A stretch of 22,765 nt of DNA, taken from NCBI GenBank assembly GCA_003230435.1, contig QIDW01000306.1, positions 1-22,765 on the forward strand. The letters are read 5' to 3'. Position 1 is the stretch's first letter, and every line of letters starts with the position of its first letter. This stretch comes from Acidimicrobiia bacterium (GTDB taxonomy: Bacteria > Actinomycetota > Acidimicrobiia > Spongiisociales > ZC4RG35). Position numbers and translations under genes: made by a program. Under the pieces are notes generated by a model. It was not told the origin of the DNA and did not search any database. It saw only the letters and a program-made list of their open reading frames with translations. Positions 1 through 7,415 of this stretch are shown here, in pieces.

Positions 1-71
1 CGTTTGGGGTCTGCCAGGCCTTTGCAGATGCTGGCGTGAAGACGATCGAGCTCCTGCTTGACGGATTCCAT
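1..71 (-). CDS. Partial ArsR-type winged-helix regulator (N-terminus only)
   Basis: Only the first 23 codons or so are in the window, read leftwards from an ATG at 71-69; the gene continues beyond the left edge. The peptide begins MESVKQELDRLHASICKGLADPKR (split here: MESVKQELDRLHAS, then ICKGLADPKR), which is the usual first helix of ArsR/SmtB regulators, where a 'K.LADPxR' motif precedes the helix-turn-helix. An in-frame ATG at 143-141 would add 24 residues that do not look like the family, so I prefer 71. The gene diverges from the tusA-sHdr operon. sHdr clusters in known sulfur oxidisers are often controlled by an ArsR-type repressor (sHdrR), so this is a plausible local regulator of the operon. 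The identification rests on a short peptide and is moderate. Confidence 0.5.
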   Translation of the reverse strand, partial: MESVKQELDRLHASICKGLADPK

Positions 72-202
72 GTGCCCAATATGCCAGAAAAAGCGCCGAT
101 CCGAAAGGGCAGGTGTTCCCCTCGTTCGCGATCCATAGGCCATGCGAAGCCCAAAGGATCCCAGTTTTATCAATCACCGCCTCAGAAATCTCGGTTGGGG
201 GG

Positions 203-231
203 TTGACGCCTCGCTCCGGTCAACGCATACT
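203..231 (+). promoter_or_regulatory. Sigma-70-type promoter for the tusA-sHdr operon
   Basis: TTGACG at 203-208 and CATACT at 226-231 are separated by exactly 17 bp, close to the housekeeping consensus. The predicted transcription start is near 238, giving a 5' leader of about 105 bases before the tusA ATG at 343. The -35 hexamer lies in a small inverted repeat (TTGAC at 203-207, GTCAA at 219-223), which could be a second regulator contact. Predicted from sequence only. Confidence 0.6.
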
Positions 232-241
232 CGCAGAGGCG

Positions 242-263
242 ATATGCGCGTATCTGCGCATAT
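242..263 (+). promoter_or_regulatory. Perfect inverted repeat, candidate operator
   Basis: ATATGCGC (242-249) and GCGCATAT (256-263) are perfect 8-base arms around the 6-base spacer GTATCT. The site starts about 11 bases downstream of the -10 hexamer, so a dimer bound here would sit over or just past the transcription start. AT-ended palindromes of this kind are typical of ArsR-family operators, and a divergent ArsR-like gene starts at 71. Assignment to that regulator is inference. Confidence 0.6.
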
Positions 264-330
264 GAATATGTATCCCGGTTTTCGGGCCAGGAAACGGCGT
301 TGTCATGTACGCTGAATGGGTCCCGGGAAA

Positions 331-337
331 AAAGGAG
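331..337 (+). promoter_or_regulatory. Ribosome binding site that decides the tusA start
   Basis: AAAGGAG lies 5 bases upstream of the ATG at 343. The alternative in-frame ATG at 316 lies upstream of this site and would add nine residues (MGPGKKGVA) not seen in TusA proteins. Confidence 0.7.
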
Positions 338-342
338 TGGCA

Positions 343-585
343 ATGACCGTGCAAATGGAGGCGGACAAGGTACTCGACTGCACCGGTCTCCTCTGTCCCA
401 TCCCCGTCATCAAGACGTCACAGGCGATCAAGGAGGTCGAGGTTGGCCAGATCCTCCACATGATCGCCACCGACCCCGGTGCACCCCCGGACATGGAGGC
501 ATGGTCCCGTCAGACGGGCCACGAATTGGTCGACAACACGGAGGAGGATGGAAAATACCTCTTCTGGTTCAAGAGAACCCGATAG
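343..585 (+). CDS. tusA: TusA-family sulfur carrier protein
   Basis: An 80-residue SirA/YedF/TusA-fold protein. It starts MTVQMEADKVLDCTGLLCPIP; the CPxP motif (LCPIPVIKT, about residues 19-27) carries the cysteine that holds sulfane sulfur as a persulfide, and the rest of the chain (ATDPGAPPDMEAW, then TGHELV and a C-terminal strand) has the normal TusA length and order. TusA passes sulfur between rhodanese/DsrE proteins and the cytoplasmic oxidation machinery. Here it is the first gene of the sHdr operon and is followed after 9 bases by a DsrE-family gene, the classic tusA-dsrE pairing of sulfur oxidisers. The start is fixed by AAAGGAG at 331-337. Confidence 0.93.
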   Translation: MTVQMEADKVLDCTGLLCPIPVIKTSQAIKEVEVGQILHMIATDPGAPPDMEAWSRQTGHELVDNTEEDGKYLFWFKRTR

Positions 586-594
586 GAGCCTGAA

Positions 595-1152
595 ATGACT
601 TCAACAGCACAAGAAGCGGGCACCAATGTCTCGACACTCGAGTCTCCCGGTGCCGAAGCAATCCCCGAGCCCAAGAAGTTTGCCATGGTGGCGTCGAAAG
701 GTGGTCTCGATGAGGTCTACCCGATTCTGATCATGGGATCGACGGCCGCCGCCCTCGGCTGGGATGTAAGGGTGTTCTGCACGTTCTACGGCCTCGATCT
801 GGTCAACAAGAAGCGGCAGAAAAAACTCAAGGTGTCCGCGGTGGGAAATGCCGCCTCTCCACCACCTATCAACGGTCTCGAGATCAAGGTGCCGACCATC
901 ATCGGCATGTTGCCCGGGATGAATTCCGTGGCGACATGGATGCTGAAGAACTGGATGAAGTCGTCGAATATCCCGACTTTTGAGGAGCTCTACGACACAT
1001 GTGTCGAGTCCGGAGTCCAGTTCTATGCATGCGCCACCACGCTGGGTGTGATGAATGTGGACATGGATGACATCGTCGAGGGCGCTTCCTGTCTCGGCGC
1101 AACGGCGTTCCTCGACTTCGCATCGGAAGCTGACGTAGCCCTGTTCGTCTGA
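595..1152 (+). CDS. dsrE3A: DsrE-family sulfurtransferase (DsrE3A-like)
   Basis: A 185-residue DsrE/DsrF/DrsH-fold protein. After a disordered N-terminus of about 27 residues come the first strand (KFAMVASKGGLDE), an alanine-rich helix and VRVFCTFYGLDLV. The segment FYACATTLGVM has the conserved cysteine (C146) that in DsrE3A receives sulfane sulfur; C136 and C166 are further cysteines. The middle part (IKVPTIIGMLPGMNSVATWM) is the loop insertion typical of the DsrE3 branch. A TAGGAG ribosome site (583-588) overlaps the tusA stop, so the two are co-translated. Likely role: sulfur exchange with TusA before delivery to sHdr. The subtype letter is less certain than the family. Confidence 0.85.
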   Translation: MTSTAQEAGTNVSTLESPGAEAIPEPKKFAMVASKGGLDEVYPILIMGSTAAALGWDVRVFCTFYGLDLVNKKRQKKLKVSAVGNAASPPPINGLEIKVPTIIGMLPGMNSVATWMLKNWMKSSNIPTFEELYDTCVESGVQFYACATTLGVMNVDMDDIVEGASCLGATAFLDFASEADVALFV

Positions 1153-1177
1153 GAGCACCGAGCAACAAATAACTCGC

Positions 1178-1184
1178 GAGGAGG
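1178..1184 (+). promoter_or_regulatory. Ribosome binding site selecting a TTG start
   Basis: GAGGAGG lies 5 bases before the TTG at 1190. The in-frame GTG at 1184 overlaps the site itself and is therefore unlikely to be used. Confidence 0.65.
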
Positions 1185-1189
1185 TGGTC

Positions 1190-1558
1190 TTGGACGACGA
1201 GGCACAGATTGTCTACGTACAAACACACGGCACCGACGAGATTTCCAAGGCTGCCACCCCCTTCTATCTGGCCACCGCTGCCGCCGCCATGGACATGGAA
1301 GTCAGCATCTACTTCACCATGCACGGTCCGACGCTTCTGACAGAGGATGCCGGTGAGTTGACCGTCAAGGACGGGGGTGCGCCTCTCCACACGTTCATCA
1401 GTCAGGCCCAGGGCATTGGTGTCCGCCTTCTGGTGTGCCAACCCTCACTCAATCTCGTCGATCTCGAGATGGAGGATCTCATCGACGGCGTCGAGATGAT
1501 TGGCGGCGCGGCTTTCAACGACATGGCCGCCGAAGCAGACGCTGTGATCAGCTTCTGA
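1190..1558 (+). CDS. dsrE: Second DsrE-family sulfur carrier
   Basis: About 122 residues if TTG 1190 is the start, chosen because of the ribosome site at 1178-1184. The chain shows the compact DsrE/YchN fold: an opening strand (QIVYVQTHGTDE), a helix rich in Ala, VSIYFTMHGPTLL, then VRLLVCQPSLNLVDL with one conserved cysteine (C83) and the family ending (EADAVISF). It is much shorter than the preceding DsrE3A-like protein and lacks its insertion, so it is a distinct paralogue, probably a partner in a hetero-oligomer or a second relay. Its stop TGA (1556-1558) overlaps the ATG of shdrC1. DsrE3B or DsrE3C would be possible subtypes; I cannot decide from the sequence. Confidence 0.8.
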   Translation: MDDEAQIVYVQTHGTDEISKAATPFYLATAAAAMDMEVSIYFTMHGPTLLTEDAGELTVKDGGAPLHTFISQAQGIGVRLLVCQPSLNLVDLEMEDLIDGVEMIGGAAFNDMAAEADAVISF

Positions 1559-2292
1559 TGGCCACCGCCACGATCCCGATCACGTTCAGTAAAAATCCGG
1601 GCGCCACCCTCGCCCCCGACAGCTATACCGATGTCGACTATTCGGAAAAACTCCGTCTCTGGGAGGAAGTGAAGGCCGACATTCGCTTCCCGGACTACAT
1701 GCGTGGCTGTTACGAATGTGGCATCTGCGTCGCCGCTTGCCCGTCGGCTCGTTTTTACGATTTCTCCCCACGCAAGATCGCCCAAGCTGCGGCCAGGGAG
1801 GACGTCGAACTCATCTACGAGCAGATGAACGATGACGTCTGGCAGTGTTCCCAGTGCTTTTCGTGTGATCGGTGCCCCCGGCAGAACTCGCCGGGCGGCC
1901 TCATCACGATTTTGCGCGAGGTCGCCGTCAAGAACGGTCTCGCATCGTCCCGTGAGGCCCTCGAAGGTTACGGACGCGTGGTCTACAAGATAATGACCAC
2001 CGGGACCCAAGTATCTCCGGACATGCTCCAGCCCGATGCCTTCCCCGACTGGGGCCCCGACGTGCGTGATGTATCCGAGAACCTCGACCTCTGGAGACGG
2101 GCCGTGCCTCCCGAGACGCTCCACACGACCTCAACAAGCTGGGAAGTTTCACAAGAAACCCTCATCGAGCTATACCTAATTTGGTACTACAGCGACGTGA
2201 TGGACATGATCGAAGAAGTAGACGAAGGTCTCCACATGATCATCCTCGATGTCATGGAAGAGGCCCTGGAAGATGCGGGGTATGAGTTATGA
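1558..2292 (+). CDS. shdrC1: sHdrC1: iron-sulfur subunit of sulfur-oxidising heterodisulfide reductase
   Basis: A 244-residue HdrC-like electron-transfer subunit. Two [4Fe-4S] motifs are seen: C51, C54, C57, C61 (CYECGICVAACP, the normal CxxCxxCxxxCP) and C97, C100, C103, C106 (CSQCFSCDRCP, one residue shorter than usual between the last two cysteines). The C-terminal half is helical and acidic, ending YELIEEV-like around the shdrB1 overlap. The ATG at 1558 overlaps the upstream stop and gives the family N-terminus; a longer in-frame extension back to 1435 merely overlaps the DsrE gene. The stop overlaps the shdrB1 start (ATGA). Role: carries electrons from the HdrB-type catalytic subunits in the cytoplasmic sHdr complex. 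Confidence 0.9.
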   Translation: MATATIPITFSKNPGATLAPDSYTDVDYSEKLRLWEEVKADIRFPDYMRGCYECGICVAACPSARFYDFSPRKIAQAAAREDVELIYEQMNDDVWQCSQCFSCDRCPRQNSPGGLITILREVAVKNGLASSREALEGYGRVVYKIMTTGTQVSPDMLQPDAFPDWGPDVRDVSENLDLWRRAVPPETLHTTSTSWEVSQETLIELYLIWYYSDVMDMIEEVDEGLHMIILDVMEEALEDAGYEL

Positions 2293-3505
2293 CAACGACA
2301 GCACCAGAGGGCACGGGGACGATCATCCCACTTGGATCGATCAAACGAGCGCCCTTCAAACTGGACGGTGAGCCGCCGCCTACAGAAGATATTCGGGAGA
2401 CTCTCTTTGAGCTCGAGGACGCCGGTGAGCTCATTGTCCAGAGGGTGCCTGAGCCCTATGTCGAGGTGACCACCAAATACGGGCGCATCAAGAAGATTCC
2501 CGAAGCCACGACCTGGCATCACAAGTCATGCGGCCAGTGCGGGCACATCCCCGGTTATTCGACTGCCATCTTCTGGCTCAACCGCCAGTTGGGCATGGAC
2601 TATCTGGATCCGATCGACCAGACGTCGTGCACTGCCTGGAACTACTACGCCTCTGCGACCTCGAATCCGGTGGCGCAGGGTGGTGTGGCTATGCGCAACT
2701 TTGCCGCCGCCTATGAGACGGGCTACTTCCCGATCATCCACTGTGCGGCACCTCCTACGGCCACTACAAGGAAGTGCGGGAGGAGATCGTTCATCATGCC
2801 GACCTGCGGGACCAGGTCCGCCAGATAATGGACAAGCTGGGCAAGCCTCTCGTGATGCCCGAGGAGATCGTCCACTACTCCGAGTGGGTCCACGCCATGA
2901 AGGAGCGGATCGCTGCGCTGCAGGTGCATGACCTCTCCGATATCACTGCCTCGGTTCACCCGGCGTGTCACTACTACAAGCTGGTAAAGGAAGACGCCAT
3001 CTATGACCCCGACATCTACGGAGGCCAGCGCACCGCAACTGTCACCGGTCTGATCAAGGAGTTGGGTGCCAAGGTCGGCGACTATTCGACATTCTTCGAC
3101 TGTTGTGGTTTTGGGTTCCGCCACATCCTGGTACAGAGGGACTTCTCTCGCTCGTTTGCCACCCAACGAAAGATCGAGGTGATGAAGGAAGAGGCCAACC
3201 CCGACGTCACAGTCACCCATGACACCGGCTGCGTCACCACCCTTGACAAGAGCCAGTTCGCCGCACGGGCCCACGACAGGAACGTGGGTATCCCTGTGAT
3301 GTCGGATGCCCAGTTCGCTGCTCTGGCAATGGGTGCGCACCCGTACCGGGTCTGTCAGCTCCATTGGCATTCGACGGACTACAAACCTCTGCTCGAGAAG
3401 ATGGGAATCGACTGGGAGACCGCCTGGATCGAGTTCGAGAAGGACCTGAAGCGGCTCGAAGCCAACGAGATCGAATATCTGACCTGGGAGCACGTCGATG
3501 GCTAG
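2289..3505 (+). CDS. shdrB1: sHdrB1: catalytic CCG-domain subunit, frameshifted in this sequence
   Basis: HdrB-like subunit with two cysteine-rich CCG domains that bind noncubane clusters and hold the catalytic site. The first domain uses C84, C114 and a cysteine in 'IIHC/CGTSYGHYKEV'; the second shows HPACHYYKL, FFDCCGFGF and HDTGCVTTL. The reading frame breaks near 2742-2744: up to IIHC the protein is in the frame of the ATG at 2289, while CGTSYGHYKEVREEIV continues in another frame to the TAG at 3503-3505. One added base (or removal of a TG) restores about 405 residues. The first 75-80 residues are an extension before the first CCG domain. The start overlaps the shdrC1 stop, and the end overlaps shdrA. 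Confidence 0.87.
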
Positions 3506-4567
3506 TGCTTCGGCTAACGCTTCGGCTGATGGCCGGGTAGTTGTCATCGGGGCAGGGCCGGCTGGTCTCGAAGCTGCCCGCCTTGCCGGTGATCTTGGTG
3601 CCCAGGTGACTCTCGTGGAGAAGAACGACTCCCCGGGTGGCATGCCTATCCAGTCAAATTACGCCGCTCTCACCCACGGTTTCAGGTCGGCCGAAGAAGC
3701 GATGGGCGAGATGATCACCGCTGTTGTGGACCATCCCAATATCGATCTGCGCTCGTCGTCCGAGATAACCGCGATGACAGGTTCGGCACCCGAGTTCTCG
3801 CTTACACTCACATCCGGTGACAAATCGGAGGAGGTTGTGGCCGGGGCGGTGATCGTCGCCACCGGGTTTCGCCACTTCGACCCCGGGCGGGAGACCCAGC
3901 AATACGGGTATTACGAGTTTCCCGATGTCATCACCCTTGCCGATGCCGAGGGGATGCTGAAGGAGAACAACTTCGTCAGACCTTCCAACGGCGAGATCCC
4001 GGAGCGTGTTGCCTTCATCCAATGCGTGGGATCGCGTGATCGTCAGATCGGAAACGAGTTCTGCTCCAAGGTTTGCTGTGGCATCTCGTCCAAGCAGGCG
4101 ATCGAAATACGTCAGCAGGTGCCCGACGCCCGGGTCTTCATCTTCTATATCGACATGCGCATGTATGGCTACTGGGAGAACGACATCTACTGGCCGGCCC
4201 AAGAAGAGCACAAGGTCAACTATGTCAAGGGGATCGTCACCGAGGTACTCCAGAAAGGCGACAAACTCGTCATTCCATGGGCAGACCCATGGAGATTGCG
4301 ATGGACATCGTCGTCCTCGCCGTCGGCATGGAGCCCAGCCAGGGCACGAGGGCGATGGCTGAAATACTCGGAATCGGGACAAACAAATACGGCTTCATCG
4401 ATCAAGACCACAACAGCCTCGACACGGTGGCCACCTCCGTACCGGGCATCTTTGTGGTAGGCGCCGCCCGTGGACCCGCCGATCTCGACGACACCATGGC
4501 CACCGCCGGAGCGGCCGCCGCCACCGCCAAGGCTGTCGCCTTCGTGAGCTCGGGGGTAACGGTCTGA
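3498..4567 (+). CDS. shdrA: sHdrA: FAD/iron-sulfur subunit, frameshifted in this sequence
   Basis: HdrA-like flavoprotein. After a low-complexity start (ASASANASAD) comes a Rossmann FAD motif VVVIGAGPAGLEAA (GxGxxG at residues 18-23) and VTLVEKNDSPGGMP. The iron-sulfur segment reads IQCVGSRD and FCSKVCCGISSKQA, the HdrA signature. The frame breaks between 4272 and 4277: QKGDKLVI is in the frame of the ATG at 3498, while MGRPMEIAMDIVVLAVGM and the second flavin segment (GFIDQDHNSLDT, PGIFVVGAARGPADL, DTMATAGAAAA) continue in another frame to the TGA at 4565-4567. Adding one base gives about 356 residues, the normal length for the short sHdrA type without extra ferredoxin domains. The central redox hub of the sHdr complex. 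Confidence 0.88.
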
Positions 4568-4578
4568 CCACCGACAGC

Positions 4579-5337
4579 GTGCTCACGGGCCAGGTGGTGG
4601 ATACCCCGACCGCCAGGGAGTTCACTCACCTCGCCTTGCAAAAGGTGAGCGAGGCGGAGTTGGAGACCGTCGCCGGCAAGGTCGAGTTCAAGGCGGAGCG
4701 TCTTTCCGAAATGCTCACTTCTGAGCGCCTCGGCGCCTGGACGGAAGAAGACGCCCTGACCACCTTGAGGTGGGTCTTCTCGTCGAGAAGAAAGGCACAG
4801 GTGATCTTGAATTCGCTTGGGCTCGCCGGGCTTTCCGAAGGCATCGAGTTGCTTCTCCGCGGTCAGGGGCCCGAAGGAGAGAGACTTCAATTCTTTCATC
4901 AAACCATTGTTGACGTGGGTCGTGGAGTGCGTCCGTCGACTGGATTCGACCTCGGCTCCGAGCTGCTGCACTTCTCCAACCCTGACCGCTACTGGCTGTG
5001 GACCCGATGGATGTGGAACCCCGAGAGCGAGACGGGTGCCCTGCCACTAATCGTGATGGAAGAGGTGGATCTCGACGCGAGCACGGTTGCAGAGACCTAC
5101 GAGCGCATCGGGCTGGCGATGGCCTTCGTGGACGAGGTGGGTGCGGCGGCCGGATTCCGCACAGCCGGTCATGGGGTATTTGGCACAGATGTCTTTCTGG
5201 CCTCGGTATATGCGATCTATGTGTATACGACGCTGCGTATGCGAATGACCCAGGAGTTCAATCGGGTCATTCCGGAGCTAGCCGAGTTGGTGAGCAGGCT
5301 GCTCGGGGTTCACCGGCTGGAGACAAAGCAGAAGTGA
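4579..5337 (+). CDS. Conserved hypothetical protein of sHdr clusters
   Basis: A 252-residue soluble protein with no cysteine cluster and no membrane segment. It is mainly helical (LQKVSEAELETVAGKVEFKAERLSEML) with a tryptophan-rich centre (HFSNPDRYWLWTRWMWNPES) and an Ala/Gly-rich C-terminal part (GLAMAFVDEVGAAAGF). I assign it by position: sHdr operons carry a conserved 'Hyp' (sometimes called sHdrH) gene between shdrA and the C2/B2 subunits, and this one fits in place and size. A GTG at 4579, 11 bases after the shdrA stop, is the first usable start. Its stop overlaps the GTG of the next gene (GTGA), indicating translational coupling. Biochemical role unknown; likely a structural partner of the complex. 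Confidence 0.75.
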   Translation: MLTGQVVDTPTAREFTHLALQKVSEAELETVAGKVEFKAERLSEMLTSERLGAWTEEDALTTLRWVFSSRRKAQVILNSLGLAGLSEGIELLLRGQGPEGERLQFFHQTIVDVGRGVRPSTGFDLGSELLHFSNPDRYWLWTRWMWNPESETGALPLIVMEEVDLDASTVAETYERIGLAMAFVDEVGAAAGFRTAGHGVFGTDVFLASVYAIYVYTTLRMRMTQEFNRVIPELAELVSRLLGVHRLETKQK

Positions 5338-6626
5338 GCAAGGAGGTCAGCCCCAAGGTCGACCCGGCCAACGTCCTCGAGATAGAGGAGCTGGTCCTCG
5401 AAGGGATGGACATATCCGGTCACTGGAACCGGATGTTCGAACAGAGGATCATCACCGACTACGACGTCCGCCAGCTGGATCGGGTCACCGAGCTCGACGG
5501 TGGGGAGTCGATGGGCTGGTGTTATCAGTGTGCTGCGTGTATCGCGGTATGCCCTGTCGATCATGTGGGCAGTTACGGCCCGAGAAAACTCTTCCAGAAC
5601 CTCCAATTGGGATTTGACCTCTTCACCGATCCCGACCTGTGGCTCTGCACGACCTGTGCCAACTGCCTTCGGGTGTGCCCCAAAGAAGTGGACATGATGC
5701 AGATTGCGCCGGCGATCCGCAAGGAGGCCGTGCTGGTGGGCAACGTTCCGGCGGAGCTTCAGGATGTTTTCGAGAAGACTGCGCGATATGGGAATCCGCT
5801 GGGGAAGAACGCCAAGCGTCGGGCGGCTTGGACCAAGGGCCTCGATGTGGAGGTCCCCCTTATCTCGGAGCTCGGTCGCCGGGTTGATGTGCTGTGGTGG
5901 GTCAGTGACTACCCCTCCTATCACCCTCGGGGGATCGACGCCTCGAGATCTCTGGCGCGGGTTCTCGCCCATCTCGGTGTCGACTTCGCCATCCTCGGCG
6001 CCGAGGAGCGTCACGATGGGGACTCGATGTTGCGTGCCGGGGAGACCGGGTTGTTTGAGATGCTTGCCGAGCAGAACATCGAGACTCTCAACCAGTACGA
6101 GTTCGACCTTCTTCTCACAACCGACCCGCATGCATACAACGCCTTTCTTCACGAATACCCCGAACGCGGCGGCGACTACAACGTGGCCCACTACACCCAA
6201 TACCTTGCCGAGCGGATAGACGACATGGGTCTCAGCGAGCAGGTCGACCTCAATATCACCTTCCACGACCCCTGTTACCTGGGCCGTCACAACGGTGAGT
6301 ACGAGGCGCCTCGCGACCTGATCAAGGCTTTGCCGGGCGCCGAATTGACCGAAATGTGGCGCACCCGGGAGAACGGGTACTGCTGTGGCGGCGGCGGCGG
6401 CGGAATGTGGCTCGACGGCCACGCCGCGGAAAATCAGAACATGCGTCTGTCGGAGAAGAGGGTCCTCGAAGCCGTGGAAACAGGAGCCGACACGTTGTGT
6501 GTCGTTTGCCCCTATGAGGTGTCCCGATTTGAGGATGCAGTCAAATCAACGAACAACGACGGTGCGCTCCAGGTGCTCGACATTGCCGAGCTTCTGGCCC
6601 AGGCTCTGGGACTGGCCGCCGACTGA
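5334..6626 (+). CDS. shdrB3: Fused sHdrC2-B2 (sHdrB3-like) iron-sulfur oxidoreductase
   Basis: A 430-residue protein joining an HdrC part to a single-CCG HdrB/HdrD part. The first [4Fe-4S] motif is C63, C66, C69, C73 (CYQCAACIAVCP) and the second C105, C108, C111, C115 (CTTCANCLRVCP). The C-terminal CCG domain has HDPCYLGRHNGEYEAP, YCCGGGGGGMW and VVCPYEVS. In type I sHdr clusters C2 and B2 are separate genes; one polypeptide here fits the type II arrangement, where the subunit has been called sHdrB3 (name from memory). The GTG at 5334 overlaps the previous stop; an open frame extends further upstream but only overlaps the hypothetical gene. Middle and C-terminal parts are clearly homologous to the membrane oxidoreductase ending at 10440. 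No membrane segments, so cytoplasmic. Confidence 0.88.
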   Translation: MSKEVSPKVDPANVLEIEELVLEGMDISGHWNRMFEQRIITDYDVRQLDRVTELDGGESMGWCYQCAACIAVCPVDHVGSYGPRKLFQNLQLGFDLFTDPDLWLCTTCANCLRVCPKEVDMMQIAPAIRKEAVLVGNVPAELQDVFEKTARYGNPLGKNAKRRAAWTKGLDVEVPLISELGRRVDVLWWVSDYPSYHPRGIDASRSLARVLAHLGVDFAILGAEERHDGDSMLRAGETGLFEMLAEQNIETLNQYEFDLLLTTDPHAYNAFLHEYPERGGDYNVAHYTQYLAERIDDMGLSEQVDLNITFHDPCYLGRHNGEYEAPRDLIKALPGAELTEMWRTRENGYCCGGGGGGMWLDGHAAENQNMRLSEKRVLEAVETGADTLCVVCPYEVSRFEDAVKSTNNDGALQVLDIAELLAQALGLAAD

Positions 6627-6650
6627 CCAAACAAGGAGCGCGAGACGATT

Positions 6651-7415
6651 ATGGACAGCGTGGTGCTGCTCCGCCCGGTCCCCGACCCGGTGGAGGAATT
6701 GGAACTGAACGATGACGGAAGCGACCTCGATCGTGACTACCTCGGCTACGTGCTGAACGAATTCGATGATCACGCTCTCGAGGAGGCTCTGCTCCTGAAG
6801 GAGGCGACAGGGGGAACGCTCACCGTGCTCGGTCTGGGAAGTGCTGACGAGATGGAGCAGATCCTCTACACCGCGTTGGCCAAAGGCGCGGATGAGGCAA
6901 TCAAACTCGGTGACGAGCTAGAGCATCTCAGTATCAGCTCGCAGGCGGAGATCTTCGTCTCGGCCCTGGAAGGGCGGTCCTTTGACCTGGTCCTCACCGG
7001 TGTTCAGGCCGCCGACGAGCTGAATGGCCAGTTGGCTGTGCGCGTCGCCGCCAAGCTAGGGATTCCTCATGTCTCTGTTGTCGTTGGAGCCTCTGCCGAC
7101 AACGGATCCGTCAAGGTCACCAAGGAGTTCTGGGGCGGTATCACTGCCGACTACCAGATACAGACTCCTGCGGTTCTGGGTATCCAGGCCGCTCGCCAGG
7201 CCCCTCGTTATGTGGCGGTGAGCCTGATTCGTCAAGCGCAGCAAGGTGGCGATCTCAGCGAGACCGATGTCGACCCGCCGCCTGACACATCAGGGGTGAG
7301 AGTCATCTCGGTTCGAGTGCCTGAGGCAGGTGAAGGCGCAGAGATGATCGAAGGCGACGAGGAAGCGGCCGCCACCAAGATCGTCGAGATCATCAGGTCG
7401 GCGGGGGTTAAGTGA
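6651..7415 (+). CDS. etfB: Electron transfer flavoprotein beta subunit
   Basis: A 254-residue EtfB/FixA protein. The N-terminus is the family strand (SVVLLRPVPDP), then NEFDDHALEEALLLKEATGG, LGLGSADEMEQILYTALAKGADEAI and the nucleotide-binding signature LVLTGVQAADELNGQLAVRVAAKLGIPHV. The ATG at 6651 is preceded by AAGGAG (6633-6638), a rather long spacing of 12 bases. The stop overlaps the GTG of etfA. Within an sHdr operon EtfBA is expected to collect electrons from the Hdr subunits and pass them to the membrane oxidoreductase encoded just downstream, replacing NAD as acceptor. Whether it bifurcates cannot be told from the sequence. Confidence 0.93.
   Translation: MDSVVLLRPVPDPVEELELNDDGSDLDRDYLGYVLNEFDDHALEEALLLKEATGGTLTVLGLGSADEMEQILYTALAKGADEAIKLGDELEHLSISSQAEIFVSALEGRSFDLVLTGVQAADELNGQLAVRVAAKLGIPHVSVVVGASADNGSVKVTKEFWGGITADYQIQTPAVLGIQAARQAPRYVAVSLIRQAQQGGDLSETDVDPPPDTSGVRVISVRVPEAGEGAEMIEGDEEAAATKIVEIIRSAGVK

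Noticed and set aside
1402..2124. 240-codon minus-strand frame, and similar ones at 3654-4382, 8278-9138 and 12140-12871
   Set aside because: All are antisense to well-supported genes and show no domain or ribosome site.
2736..2752. Programmed -1 frameshift in shdrB1
   Set aside because: No slippery heptamer and no obvious stimulatory structure; a missing base is simpler.
2723..3643. 306-codon open frame on the minus strand
   Set aside because: Antisense to shdrB1/shdrA; composition follows the codon bias of the real genes and it has no family motif.
6384..6402. GGC run as a microsatellite or repeat element
   Set aside because: It encodes the glycine stretch after CCG that is normal for this domain.
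5310..6422. 370-codon open frame on the minus strand
   Set aside because: Lies fully opposite the fused C2B2 gene, which has clear iron-sulfur motifs; a high-GC shadow frame.
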